From Microcoleus sp. AS-A8 (lineage in GTDB: Bacteria > Cyanobacteriota > Cyanobacteriia > Cyanobacteriales > Coleofasciculaceae), in assembly GCA_039962225.1 (NCBI GenBank), contig JAMPKV010000002.1:310001-374000 (forward strand): DNA of 64,000 nt, written 5' to 3'. Positions 1 through 7,371 of the stretch are shown here, piece after piece. The first letter of the stretch is position 1. Each line of letters opens with the position of its first letter. The position numbers were made by a program, and so were the translations under genes. The notes beneath the pieces are model-generated. The model did not search any database. It saw nothing but the letters and a program-made list of their open reading frames with translations, and was not told where the DNA came from.

Positions 1-193
1 GGCGATTTTCCACTAACAGGCGAGCATCGGAACGGCTAATGGGTTCAAAGGTCAGCCCTTCGGAAGATGTGGTTACCAAAAAGAATAAGCGTTGGGCATA
101 GAGAGTGGTGAATAATTCCTGGTTCTCTTCAACCATGCAAACTCGATAAAGCAGGCCAAACGTTGGGTGATTCAGGTAAGTTTCGGTGCTCAT
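1..193 (-). CDS. pipX: PipX, NtcA coactivator / PII-binding protein (3' end cut by window edge)
   Basis: Reading the minus strand from the ATG at 193 gives 64 codons that run off the window. The translation begins MSTETYLNHPTFGLLYRVC and continues with EENQELFTTLYAQRLFF and FEPISRSDARLLVENR, which I recognise as the N-terminal Tudor-like domain of PipX. PipX usually has about 90 residues, so roughly 25 C-terminal residues lie outside. In cyanobacteria PipX bridges nitrogen and carbon signalling: it binds the PII protein or the transcription factor NtcA depending on 2-oxoglutarate. It normally heads an operon with pipY (YggS family), which would lie to the left of position 1. The nearby der and ecfT genes fit the neighbourhood I recall for pipX in cyanobacteria. 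Confidence 0.92.
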   Translation of the reverse strand, partial: MSTETYLNHPTFGLLYRVCMVEENQELFTTLYAQRLFFLVTTSSEGLTFEPISRSDARLLVENR

Positions 194-263
194 TAACATC
201 CAAACTAAAAATACCCATCCCTAGTTGGGGGATTGGGAAGAGTCACATAGAGAACAGGCGTAC

Positions 264-400
264 TGACTCCGATGAAAGCTATGCCGATGATAGCTTGATT
301 CGGGGTGGACGGAGAGGCAAGATTTGCCTTGTTAAGAAGATTAGGGTAATTGAGAAGTGCAGAGTCCGATGAAACCTATGCTGATAATCGCTTGATTCGG
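264..400. repeat. Two imperfect 39-nt direct repeats upstream of pipX
   Basis: Copies at 264-303 and 362-400 share the pattern GA(c/g)TCCGATGAAA...TATG...GAT...GCTTGATTCGG with about five mismatches. The first copy also contains an inverted repeat, AAGCTAT at 276-282 and ATAGCTT at 290-296, with a 7-nt loop that the second copy lacks. The 194-521 stretch has no convincing gene. It holds these repeats, presumably the pipX promoter, and the left end of the TnpB element. No function is assigned. Confidence 0.65.
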
Positions 401-429
401 GATTGACCGAAAATAATGGGATACAAGCC

Positions 430-446
430 CCGCCCTTCTAGGGCGG
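430..446 (+). repeat. Left-end hairpin of the TnpB element
   Basis: CCGCCC (430-435), loop TTCTA, GGGCGG (441-446). It pairs in design with the right-end hairpin, keeping the loop while both stem arms differ. It could also act as a terminator-like stem, since a T-rich run follows at 448-455. Confidence 0.5.
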
Positions 447-506
447 CTTTTATTTCTCTAGACACCTGTGATAAAACGCGCTTACGATAGTTCAAGAGTA
501 TTATAG

Positions 507-517
507 TAAGGAGGTGA
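507..517 (+). promoter_or_regulatory. Very strong Shine-Dalgarno that fixes the GTG start of tnpB
   Basis: TAAGGAGGTGA is almost a full complement of the 16S rRNA 3' end and ends 4 nt before the GTG at 522. It supports GTG 522 over downstream starts. Confidence 0.75.
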
Positions 518-521
518 GGAA

Positions 522-1736
522 GTGTTTAATCTAGTCTACGAGTTTAAACTTAAGCCTAAAGCAGCACAGGTAGCCATCCTTGAAGACTGGCTAGAGCAGT
601 GCCGACGTGTTTACAACTATGCACTTGCCGAGCGTAAGGATTGGTTCAAGTCTCGCAGCTGTCCTATAAATGCTTGCTCCCTCCAGTCCGAATACATCAT
701 TCCCGCAGACACCAAAAGACCCACCTACGCCAGCCAGTGCAAAGGGCTAACCGAAGCTAGAGCTAAGATACCTGCACTAAACGCCGTTCAAGTTCACGTT
801 CTACAGCAAACGCTGAAGCGTCTTGAGCAGGCGTTTGTCAGTATGTGGGAGCAAGGGCATGGCTTTCCTCGGTTCAGGAAGGCGGGAACGATGCGATCGT
901 TTGTGTTTCCACAGATGGGCGTTAATCCTATCAAAGGAGGCGCTATCAAGCTACCGAAGATTGGTTGGGTTAAGTTCCGGCAATCCAGGGAAATCCCCGA
1001 TGGTGCAACCTTAAAGCAAGTCCGGATAGTGCGACGGGCTAGCGGATGGTATACCATGCTCACCTTGCAATGGGACGTAAACGTTCCTGATGTAATGCCG
1101 CATGGCGAGGCGATTGGGATTGATGTCGGTATTAGTCATTTTGCTGCGGTTTCTAACGGTAAGTTGTTCCCTAATCCACGACCTTTTAAGAAGCTCGAAC
1201 GCAAGCTTAAATTGCTGCAACGCCAGTGTTCTAGAAAGGTTAAGGGTTCAATCAACCGTCGATTAGCACAAGTCAAAGTCAGTAAACTGCACGAACGAAT
1301 TGCCAACACTCGGAAAAACTACTACTGGTTATTAGCTCACAATCTCTGCGATTGGGCAGGGATGATATTTGTGGAAGACTTAAACCTCAAAGGTCTAGCG
1401 CGTGGCTTTTTAGGGAAGCACTGTTTAGATGCGGGATGGGGTCAGTTCTTCCAAGTATTAGAGCAGTGTTGCCGTAAACGCGGGGTGTTTTTCCTGAAGG
1501 TGGATAGCAAGAAGACGAGTCAGATATGCCCAAATTGCCTTGTAGAGACAGGAAAGAAAGAGCTATCTGAGCGAGTTCATTCGTGCGAATATTGCGGCTA
1601 TACAACACATAGAGATGTTGCAGCCGCTCAAGTAGTTCTCGTTAGGGGACTTGCAGCCGTGGGACACACGGTCAAGATGCTTTGTGAGGGTAAATTCATT
1701 GGAATCCCCGTGACGAAAGAATCCCCGTCCTTCTAG
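522..1736 (+). CDS. tnpB: TnpB, RNA-guided endonuclease of an IS200/IS605-type element
   Basis: A 404-residue protein of normal TnpB length. The N-terminal domain begins with the family-typical YEFKLKPKAAQ. The RuvC-like triad is intact: D201 in GIDVGISHFAAV, E285 in IFVEDLNLKGL and D365 in THRDVAAAQ. The zinc ribbon has C336-x2-C339 and C355-x2-C358. TnpB proteins are programmable nucleases guided by an omega RNA transcribed from the 3' end of the gene and the right end of the element. The stop codon TAG (1734-1736) lies inside the right-end hairpin, as expected if that stem belongs to the omega RNA. The start is GTG with an exceptionally good ribosome-binding site. No TnpA is present, so the gene may persist as a nuclease without its own transposase. 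The family call is secure; activity is inferred from the intact residues. Confidence 0.93.
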   Translation: MFNLVYEFKLKPKAAQVAILEDWLEQCRRVYNYALAERKDWFKSRSCPINACSLQSEYIIPADTKRPTYASQCKGLTEARAKIPALNAVQVHVLQQTLKRLEQAFVSMWEQGHGFPRFRKAGTMRSFVFPQMGVNPIKGGAIKLPKIGWVKFRQSREIPDGATLKQVRIVRRASGWYTMLTLQWDVNVPDVMPHGEAIGIDVGISHFAAVSNGKLFPNPRPFKKLERKLKLLQRQCSRKVKGSINRRLAQVKVSKLHERIANTRKNYYWLLAHNLCDWAGMIFVEDLNLKGLARGFLGKHCLDAGWGQFFQVLEQCCRKRGVFFLKVDSKKTSQICPNCLVETGKKELSERVHSCEYCGYTTHRDVAAAQVVLVRGLAAVGHTVKMLCEGKFIGIPVTKESPSF

Positions 1737-1742
1737 GACGGG
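1724..1742 (+). repeat. Right-end hairpin / probable 3' stem of the omega RNA
   Basis: CCCGTCC (1724-1730), loop TTCTA, GGACGGG (1736-1742). It overlaps the end of tnpB and is followed at 1743-1752 by CGAGTGTCAA. In characterised TnpB systems the guide is the sequence just outside the right end; here that would start near 1753. Confidence 0.55.
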
Positions 1743-1883
1743 CGAGTGTCAAACAGAGCCAGTCATAGGGTCGATATGGCTTGAATGCTGGACTGAGCCG
1801 TCTCTCAGGTCGCCTCCTAGTGGGCAGGGCGGGTGCATCCCGTTTTTGTAAAAATACGGTCTGTGGGGGAGCATTTAGATATA

Positions 1884-1939
1884 ACTCTCCTCACCCTTCT
1901 TTAAATTTACCCATTCGGGGGGTTCCGGACAGGGGTGAG
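1884..1939. repeat. Inverted repeat between convergent tnpB and component I gene
   Basis: CTCACCC at 1890-1896 and GGGTGAG at 1933-1939 can pair across about 36 nt in the gap between the convergent genes. It may be a bidirectional terminator or a dispersed cyanobacterial repeat; there is no clear T-run. Confidence 0.3.
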
Positions 1940-1981
1940 AACTTGCTTGAACTCTCTTCGGAGGGCTTCCCGACGACTCAG

Positions 1982-3418
1982 TTAAAAGTTTAAAATCTTG
2001 AGAGCGGCGATCTGAGCCTGAGCTTTGTGCAGGGACTCATACCATTCTTTTTCTGGGTCACTATCGGCAACAATACCGGCTCCAACTTGACCCGAAACGA
2101 TTTTAAGGGATTTATCCTCCACATTTAAGGCACTATCCGGATTTCTCACTAAAAGAGTGCGAATCAAAATATTCAAGTCCAGGTTACCGCGTTGATCCAT
2201 ATATCCACAGGAGCCATAGAACAGGCTACGACGGACGGGTTCAAGTTCTTCAATAATTTCCATCGCACGGACTTTGGGACAGCCGGTGATTGTCCCACCG
2301 GGAAATAAGGCGCGAATTAGGTCAACCGCATCACGGTCGCTACGCAGGGTACCCGTAATATTGCTAACCAGGTGCATAACGTGACTGTAGCGCTCAATGG
2401 TGAACAATTCGTTCACGGCTACCGATCCCCACTCACACACCCGCCCTAGGTCATTGCGCTCTAAATCGACGAGCATGATATGTTCCGCTCGTTCTTTGGC
2501 ATTCGCTATTAGCTCTTGTGCCAACTGCTGGTCAAGATCGGGTGTTGCTCCGCGCGATCGCGTCCCGGCAATCGGTCGTGTTTGAGCCTGCCGTCCCTGT
2601 AGTTCTACAAGTCTTTCCGGAGAGCAGCTAATCACATCACCCCAAGGCGTTTGCCAATAACTAGCAAAGGGAGAAGGATTAATTTGCTGTAAGGCGCAAT
2701 AAATAGCCCAGCTATTAGCTGTTGTAGCTACCTCAAACCTTAAAGAAAGATTGGCCTGAAAAATATCACCAGCTTGAATGTACTTTTTGGCTTGGATGAC
2801 AGCGGCTTCAAAGTCCGTTTGAGAGCTAAGGAATGAAAAGGTTGAAGATTGAAGGTTGAACGTTGGAAGGTTATGAGCTTGCTCTAGCTGTTGTTGTAAT
2901 AGGTCGAGTTCGGCTTCATTTGTAGCAGCTAACCACAAGGTTTGTTGAGTGTGATCCAGCACAGCAAACGCAACGGGTTCATACCAAAAAGCAACGGGAA
3001 ACGTTAGGGGATCAGGTTTTAATCGAGGTAGCTGCTCAATTTCCCAGGCCAGATCGTAGCCCAGCCAACCGAGCCAACCCCCAGTAAACGGCAGGTGAGG
3101 AGGTAGAAGCGAATTTTCGGGTTCTGTGCTCATGTCTCCCTTGCTTTGAGAGCAAGGCAAATGACGCAGGAACGGTAGGATTTCGCCAACAGGTGGAGTC
3201 CACATTTGGGCGCATCCCTGCTGGATACGGGGCATTCCTGCACAGATAGAGTATCGAGCTAACTGGGGTTGATCGACAGGGGTAGGGTAGGGGCTTTCAA
3301 GAAGGGTGGCAATTTTACCGTTATGGCGAAATAGACGGTCAAATACCTGAGAACCGGTGCGATGTTCTAGGGGTAGCGATCGCCAATACCAGGGCTGCAA
3401 GTCATGCATCTGGGACAT
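1982..3418 (-). CDS. Chorismate-using component I enzyme (anthranilate / aminodeoxychorismate synthase, TrpE/PabB family)
   Basis: A 478-residue protein of the chorismate-binding family. Visible motifs are LLES at 39-42 (the tryptophan-binding motif of TrpE-type enzymes), QANLS at 221-225, SPERL at 266-270, PIAGT at 282-286, DLERNDLGRV at 318-327, GGTITGCPK at 374-382 and ADSDPEKEW at 451-459. It converts chorismate, with ammonia from a glutamine amidotransferase partner, to anthranilate or 4-amino-4-deoxychorismate. PIAGT and LLES favour the anthranilate-synthase type, but cyanobacterial paralogs of this size are often assigned to folate synthesis, so I give no symbol. It lies 179 nt downstream of ecfT on the same strand. 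A heptanucleotide repeat is embedded in the coding sequence at 2838-2865 (residues 185-194, between the N-terminal region and the chorismate-binding domain). Confidence 0.88.
   Translation of the reverse strand: MSQMHDLQPWYWRSLPLEHRTGSQVFDRLFRHNGKIATLLESPYPTPVDQPQLARYSICAGMPRIQQGCAQMWTPPVGEILPFLRHLPCSQSKGDMSTEPENSLLPPHLPFTGGWLGWLGYDLAWEIEQLPRLKPDPLTFPVAFWYEPVAFAVLDHTQQTLWLAATNEAELDLLQQQLEQAHNLPTFNLQSSTFSFLSSQTDFEAAVIQAKKYIQAGDIFQANLSLRFEVATTANSWAIYCALQQINPSPFASYWQTPWGDVISCSPERLVELQGRQAQTRPIAGTRSRGATPDLDQQLAQELIANAKERAEHIMLVDLERNDLGRVCEWGSVAVNELFTIERYSHVMHLVSNITGTLRSDRDAVDLIRALFPGGTITGCPKVRAMEIIEELEPVRRSLFYGSCGYMDQRGNLDLNILIRTLLVRNPDSALNVEDKSLKIVSGQVGAGIVADSDPEKEWYESLHKAQAQIAALKILNF
2838..2865 (-). 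repeat. Heptanucleotide short tandem repeat inside a coding sequence
   Basis: On the plus strand there are four consecutive 7-mers: AAGGTTG, AAGATTG, AAGGTTG, AACGTTG. They lie within the component I gene and encode a Ser/Thr/Phe-rich linker. The repeat class (STRR) is common in intergenic cyanobacterial DNA; a copy in a reading frame is less usual. Confidence 0.7.
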
Positions 3419-3597
3419 TCACTTGGGAAAGAGGGACTGGGGACTATGGATGAGAGCGTCGGTCAACTCTTCGAGCTATCGGTGGAAAACAAGGCCAAAG
3501 GAAGGTCAGAAGATAAATCATGTTCTCTTCACCCTTGACTCCATCCTACTGAGCTCCCTCATCTACTCGTTATACGTGGGGCTTCTTGCGATTCCAG

Positions 3598-4476
3598 CTA
3601 AATCTCTCCACCCCAAACGACTCGTAATCCCCAGAACACCACTAAGCTAAGCAGAGCCAACCAATCGCCCCAGCGTAGACGTAGCTGGTGCCACTGTACC
3701 CGATGCTCATTGGGACTGGTAAATCCCCGCACCAGCATGGCGCTGGCAATTTGCTCAGCTCGTAATAAAAGATTTTCCAGCAGTCGTTCTGCTACCAGTA
3801 ACCACACTTGCAGGCTTTTGCGGATACCCAATTTTTTCCAATTGATGGCACGGGTATATACAGAACGAACCAAATTCTGCACTTCTTCAAGTACTAGGGG
3901 AATGAAGCGCAAAGAAAGGGTTAATGTCAGGGTAATTTCCGTTACGGGTACCCCCATCCGTCGCAAAGGTCGCATCAAGCTTTCTAAACCCGCCGTAATT
4001 TCTTCAGGTGCCGTTGTGAGCAGGAACAGGGTACTGCTGTAGATGACGGTAAAAAGTAGTGTGCTGACGCGAATCGCCAGGTCTAAAGAGCGGCGAGTTA
4101 CGGTAAAAGGGCCAGCCTTCCCAAGCACGTAGTGGTAGTCAGTCGGTTGGGGAAAGGTGAGGGAGCTTGGGGGGAGTCGTGGCTGACTCTCAATGGAATA
4201 GCCGTCGGGAGCGAGCGCCGTTACGATCAGCACAAAAAACGCCAGCATCAGTAGCCAACCCATTTGCTGACGCCACACGCGTAACGGAATCGCTGCCGAG
4301 AGGGTGAGCAAAATTAACAGCGCCACCAGCGCCACACGCCAGTAGGGATTGGCTAACAGAGGAGCCACGAGAAAGCTCATCAGCCAGATAAACTTCACCC
4401 TGGAGTCCAGGTGATGGAGCCAGGTAACGGGTTGTTCTAGGTACAGCCCCAGGGGTAGCGATCGCAGTAAATCCAT
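3598..4476 (-). CDS. ecfT: Energy-coupling factor transporter transmembrane protein EcfT (CbiQ family)
   Basis: A 292-residue membrane protein. It opens with MDLLRSLPLGLYL, then the LDSRVKFIWL motif near residue 24 that is typical of CbiQ/EcfT (usually D-P-R-x-K), followed by hydrophobic segments at about 35-65 and 75-95 and others around 130-150 and 265-285. The cytoplasmic helices near the C-terminus carry the coupling motif SAMLVRGF. EcfT couples two ATPases to a substrate-binding S component in vitamin or metal uptake; neither partner is next to it here. It starts 6 nt after the stop of der on the same strand, so the two are very probably co-transcribed. The substrate cannot be told. Confidence 0.9.
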   Translation of the reverse strand: MDLLRSLPLGLYLEQPVTWLHHLDSRVKFIWLMSFLVAPLLANPYWRVALVALLILLTLSAAIPLRVWRQQMGWLLMLAFFVLIVTALAPDGYSIESQPRLPPSSLTFPQPTDYHYVLGKAGPFTVTRRSLDLAIRVSTLLFTVIYSSTLFLLTTAPEEITAGLESLMRPLRRMGVPVTEITLTLTLSLRFIPLVLEEVQNLVRSVYTRAINWKKLGIRKSLQVWLLVAERLLENLLLRAEQIASAMLVRGFTSPNEHRVQWHQLRLRWGDWLALLSLVVFWGLRVVWGGEI

Positions 4477-4482
4477 TTGGCT

Positions 4483-5877
4483 CTATACCCGTGTGGCGCG
4501 GTTGGCATTGCTCTGGATATTATTCCCAACCTCACGGACTTTCTTACCCCGCCACAGCAAGCGGATTGGTGTCCCTGTAAAGCCCAAATGTTCACGAAAC
4601 TGACGCTCGATGTAGCGGCGGTAGTTGTCGTTAAATCGCTTAGGCTCGTTGACAAACAAAGCAATCGTGGGTGGCTGACTGGCGACCTGGGTGCCATAGT
4701 AAATTTTGCCCTGCCGCCCTTGGCGAGAGGTGGGGGGAGAGTGCCAGCTTACGGCTTCTTCTAGCACTTCATTAATCACCGAAGTGGTCACACGACGACG
4801 ATGTCCCTCAGCGGCGGTGTCTACTAAATCCAAAATCTTTTCCACCCGCTGTCCAGTCTGAGCACTGACAAAAATGATCTCGGCCCAATCCACAAAACTC
4901 AGGCGGTCTTTAACCAGTTTTTCCTGTTCGTAGATTGTGTGGGAATCTTTTTCAACGGCATCCCATTTGTTCACCACAATCACAGCGGCACGTCCTTCTT
5001 CCGCAATTCGCCCTGCTAGTTTTTGGTCTTGCTCAGTCACTCCATCCAGGGCATCAATGACCATTAACACCACATCGGAGCGGCGAATGGCTTTAAACGC
5101 ACGATTAATCCCAAAGAATTCTGGGCCATACTCCACATTCTTCTTTTTGCGAATTCCCGCCGTATCAATCAGGCGATAGGTTTTGCTTTCACCCTCCTTC
5201 TCTGGCTTACCCGGTCGTTCTACGACCATATCAATCGCATCGCGGGTGGTGCCAGAAATAGGGCTAACGATCGCACGATTTTCCCCAGTGAAGGCGTTCA
5301 ATAAGCTGGACTTGCCCACGTTCGGGCGTCCGACAATGGCAACTTTAATCTCAGAGGTTTCTGACGGTATCTCTACCGGTTCCAGGTGCATAATCAGCTC
5401 ATCGAGCAGTTCTCCAAGACCATTGCCATGAATCCCGGAGACAGGGAAAGGTTCGCCTAATCCTAATTCCCAAAACTGAGAGGATTGGATAATGCCCTGC
5501 TGTGGTGATTCGCATTTGTTCACGGCCAGGAAAAAAGGCACGGATTGTTGGCGCAACCATTCCGCGATCGTTTCATCTGCGGGTGTCGGCCCCTCCTGAC
5601 CATCCACGACGAATATGGCTGCACTCGATTCAGCCAGCGCCGCCATGGCCTGTTCTCGGATCAGGGGTAAGAATTCGGTGTCATCATCAAAGACTAAGCC
5701 ACCCGTATCGACAACCAAGAACTCGCGATCTTGCCAGAAGCCGGGGCGATACGTGCGATCGCGCGTTACCCCAGGTTCATCATGCACAATCGCATCGGTC
5801 ACGCCTGCCAAACGATTGACCAGGGTTGATTTGCCCACATTGGGGCGTCCTATCACAGCAACAATTGGCAGAGCCAT
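4483..5877 (-). CDS. der: Der (EngA), tandem GTPase for 50S ribosome assembly
   Basis: 464 residues with two consecutive GTPase domains followed by a KH-like C-terminal domain. The first domain has GRPNVGKS at 10-17, DTGG and NKCE; the second repeats GRPNVGKS near 180, with DTAG and NKWD. The C-terminal part, with LFVNEP and [14 protein letters not shown], is the Der KH domain. I take the ATG at 5877 because [18 protein letters not shown] matches the usual start; a longer reading from 5919 adds 14 atypical residues. Der is essential in most bacteria and assists large-subunit maturation. In cyanobacteria it has been reported to interact with PipX, whose gene lies only a few kilobases downstream here. 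Confidence 0.96.
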   Translation of the reverse strand: MALPIVAVIGRPNVGKSTLVNRLAGVTDAIVHDEPGVTRDRTYRPGFWQDREFLVVDTGGLVFDDDTEFLPLIREQAMAALAESSAAIFVVDGQEGPTPADETIAEWLRQQSVPFFLAVNKCESPQQGIIQSSQFWELGLGEPFPVSGIHGNGLGELLDELIMHLEPVEIPSETSEIKVAIVGRPNVGKSSLLNAFTGENRAIVSPISGTTRDAIDMVVERPGKPEKEGESKTYRLIDTAGIRKKKNVEYGPEFFGINRAFKAIRRSDVVLMVIDALDGVTEQDQKLAGRIAEEGRAAVIVVNKWDAVEKDSHTIYEQEKLVKDRLSFVDWAEIIFVSAQTGQRVEKILDLVDTAAEGHRRRVTTSVINEVLEEAVSWHSPPTSRQGRQGKIYYGTQVASQPPTIALFVNEPKRFNDNYRRYIERQFREHLGFTGTPIRLLWRGKKVREVGNNIQSNANRATRV

Positions 5878-6087
5878 AACCGCATTCCTTGAGCAAGCAG
5901 AACAAAAATCCAGACACAAATTTTGTGCCGGTACGCTCTCATTGTAGCTAGCGGTTGCCGCAAACTTTATCGCTGCCGGGGCGAGAAGACCGAATCAAGG
6001 ATGAAGGATGAAATTACCCCAATTCCGGAATTCGTTCCCCTGCGCTATCCCCTACTGCTCCACTTAGGGATGAGGGATGAATGGGGA

Positions 6088-6837
6088 TTAACTTTTAAAC
6101 GGTTCTCCAATTAATAAATAAGATTCATTTTCTTGTTGAACAACCTGCTGCTTCCAAATCATTTTTTCCGAAGAGTCTTCAAACAGAAGAAGCAATCTTT
6201 GGGTGGATTTATTTTCAGTTGGTTCACTCATGGCATAGATATTGATGTAGTCAGGTCTTAAAGAATTTTTTGACCGAGCAATTCCTTTAATATCAAAGCT
6301 AGATTTTTGGTCTTCTAAAATTTCTAAAAGAGTAGATTCAATCCCAATTAATTCCGGAAAAGCTAAAGTTACTTCTCGACCAACCACCACATCCAACGGA
6401 TAATCAGAGAAATTTTTGACATCTGGAGAAGCCTCCAAAATAATAAAATTTTTATCCACTATTACATGCTCAATTTCATGTAATGCTAGGAGCTTTATCA
6501 GCATCGGACTCAATGAAGAATCCGATTTTTGGGTCTCTTTCGACAGTGGTTTAAGACGATAGCCCAAACTATGAACGGTTTGAATAACATTTTCAGCCCC
6601 TGCATCTTTGAGTTTACGTCGCAATCCTTTAATATGAGCTCTTACGGCACTTTCACTTGGAATTGAATCAAAAGACCAAAGACGATCCATAATAAAAGAT
6701 GGACTTAATACCCGTTTCGGGTAATCAAAGAATAGTTTCAAAAGTTCATACTCTTTGGGATACAATCGCAGGGTGTTTCCTTGATAGCTGACTTCACAAG
6801 CTTCAGGATCTAAGCGTAAATCCCCCCACTTATACAT
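6088..6837 (-). CDS. Stand-alone winged-helix (OmpR/PhoB-type) regulator with PAS-like C-terminus
   Basis: About 249 residues. The N-terminal 100 residues are an OmpR/PhoB-type winged helix: KEYELLKLFF, the recognition-helix region ESAVRAHIKGLRRKL, and the wing VIQTVHSLGYRLKP. No receiver domain precedes it, so it is not a classical response regulator. Residues from about 120 on (HVIVDKNFIILEASPDV, FSDYPLDVVVGREV, FPELIG) resemble a PAS sensor fold. I chose the ATG at 6837; an upstream TTG at 6852 adds five residues. It is transcribed away from der and toward neither polysaccharide block, with an inverted repeat just upstream. Targets are unknown; proximity suggests, but does not show, a link to the polysaccharide locus. 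Confidence 0.85.
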   Translation of the reverse strand: MYKWGDLRLDPEACEVSYQGNTLRLYPKEYELLKLFFDYPKRVLSPSFIMDRLWSFDSIPSESAVRAHIKGLRRKLKDAGAENVIQTVHSLGYRLKPLSKETQKSDSSLSPMLIKLLALHEIEHVIVDKNFIILEASPDVKNFSDYPLDVVVGREVTLAFPELIGIESTLLEILEDQKSSFDIKGIARSKNSLRPDYINIYAMSEPTENKSTQRLLLLFEDSSEKMIWKQQVVQQENESYLLIGEPFKS

Positions 6838-7371
6838 CGGTGTGTGTCTCAATAAAGTGTAAGTTAGCGTGAGCTAATAGAAGTAGATAGTTTTGGAGAA
6901 AGTTGTTGTTCTCTGTTCTATCGTTATGCCAAAGCTCATAAACCTGGCAGATATTTTTAAGAAAACCAACCTATCTGTCTATCGGATTTTTGGATTTGGC
7001 TGCGAATACTTGAATCCATGTTGAACTTTAGAATAAACCTCCCGTTACACTTGCGTCTTCCTAACTGGCTGGTTACACCCTCAGGATTGGGCGAATTTTT
7101 ACAAAATTATCATATACCTAGTGTAATGTGGCTATCACTTGAGAAAACAACTATATAGATCACCCTCAGATCCGACATTCCATACCTTCGGCTGGAATAA
7201 TGGGTTGTTCGGGAATTGGGAATTAATCACTTTTAATATATTGACAACTTGACACTCCTCGGCCTCAAGGTAGGAGGATTCTTGGCTCAACCAGTCGGCT
7301 TTCTCAATGATTTCACAACCCTTGAGTAGCGGTTGTTCTGTCCCCAAGCGTTCATTTCCCTGTTTGATTTG
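6838..7371. other. Non-coding gap between the regulator and the polysaccharide locus
   Basis: About 530 nt, AT-rich, with no convincing gene. It contains a short inverted repeat at 6864-6877 next to the regulator. A 70-codon TTG-initiated frame at 7135-7347 (minus) has no recognisable features or ribosome-binding site, so I do not call it. Confidence 0.6.
6864..6877. promoter_or_regulatory. Candidate operator: inverted repeat TTAGC-N4-GCTAA
   Basis: TTAGC (6864-6868), GTGA, GCTAA (6873-6877), 27 nt upstream of the chosen ATG of the winged-helix gene. The position would suit autoregulation. It may equally be a chance 5-bp palindrome. Confidence 0.3.

Larger units (their letters stand above)
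430..1752 (+). mobile_element. Stand-alone TnpB element, IS200/IS605 superfamily (IS1341-like)
   Basis: The element carries one gene, tnpB, flanked by two GC-rich hairpins with the same TTCTA loop: 430-446 (stem CCGCCC/GGGCGG) on the left and 1724-1742 (stem CCCGTCC/GGACGGG) on the right. IS200/IS605 elements have subterminal hairpins rather than terminal inverted repeats. A TCAA tetranucleotide at 1749-1752, just past the right hairpin, resembles the right-end cleavage site of IS608-like elements, so I place the right end there. The left boundary is approximate because no cleavage tetranucleotide is clear. There is no Y1-transposase (tnpA) gene beside it, so it would need TnpA in trans. Confidence 0.6.

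Noticed and set aside
163-372. 69-codon plus-strand frame
   Set aside because: It overlaps the start of pipX on the other strand and the direct repeats; no recognisable domain.
1781-1993. 70-codon frame after the TnpB element
   Set aside because: Lies over an inverted-repeat region between convergent genes; composition is not gene-like and there is no ribosome-binding site.
7135-7347. 70-codon minus-strand frame before the GT4 gene
   Set aside because: Starts with TTG, lacks a ribosome-binding site and has no recognisable feature; left as non-coding.
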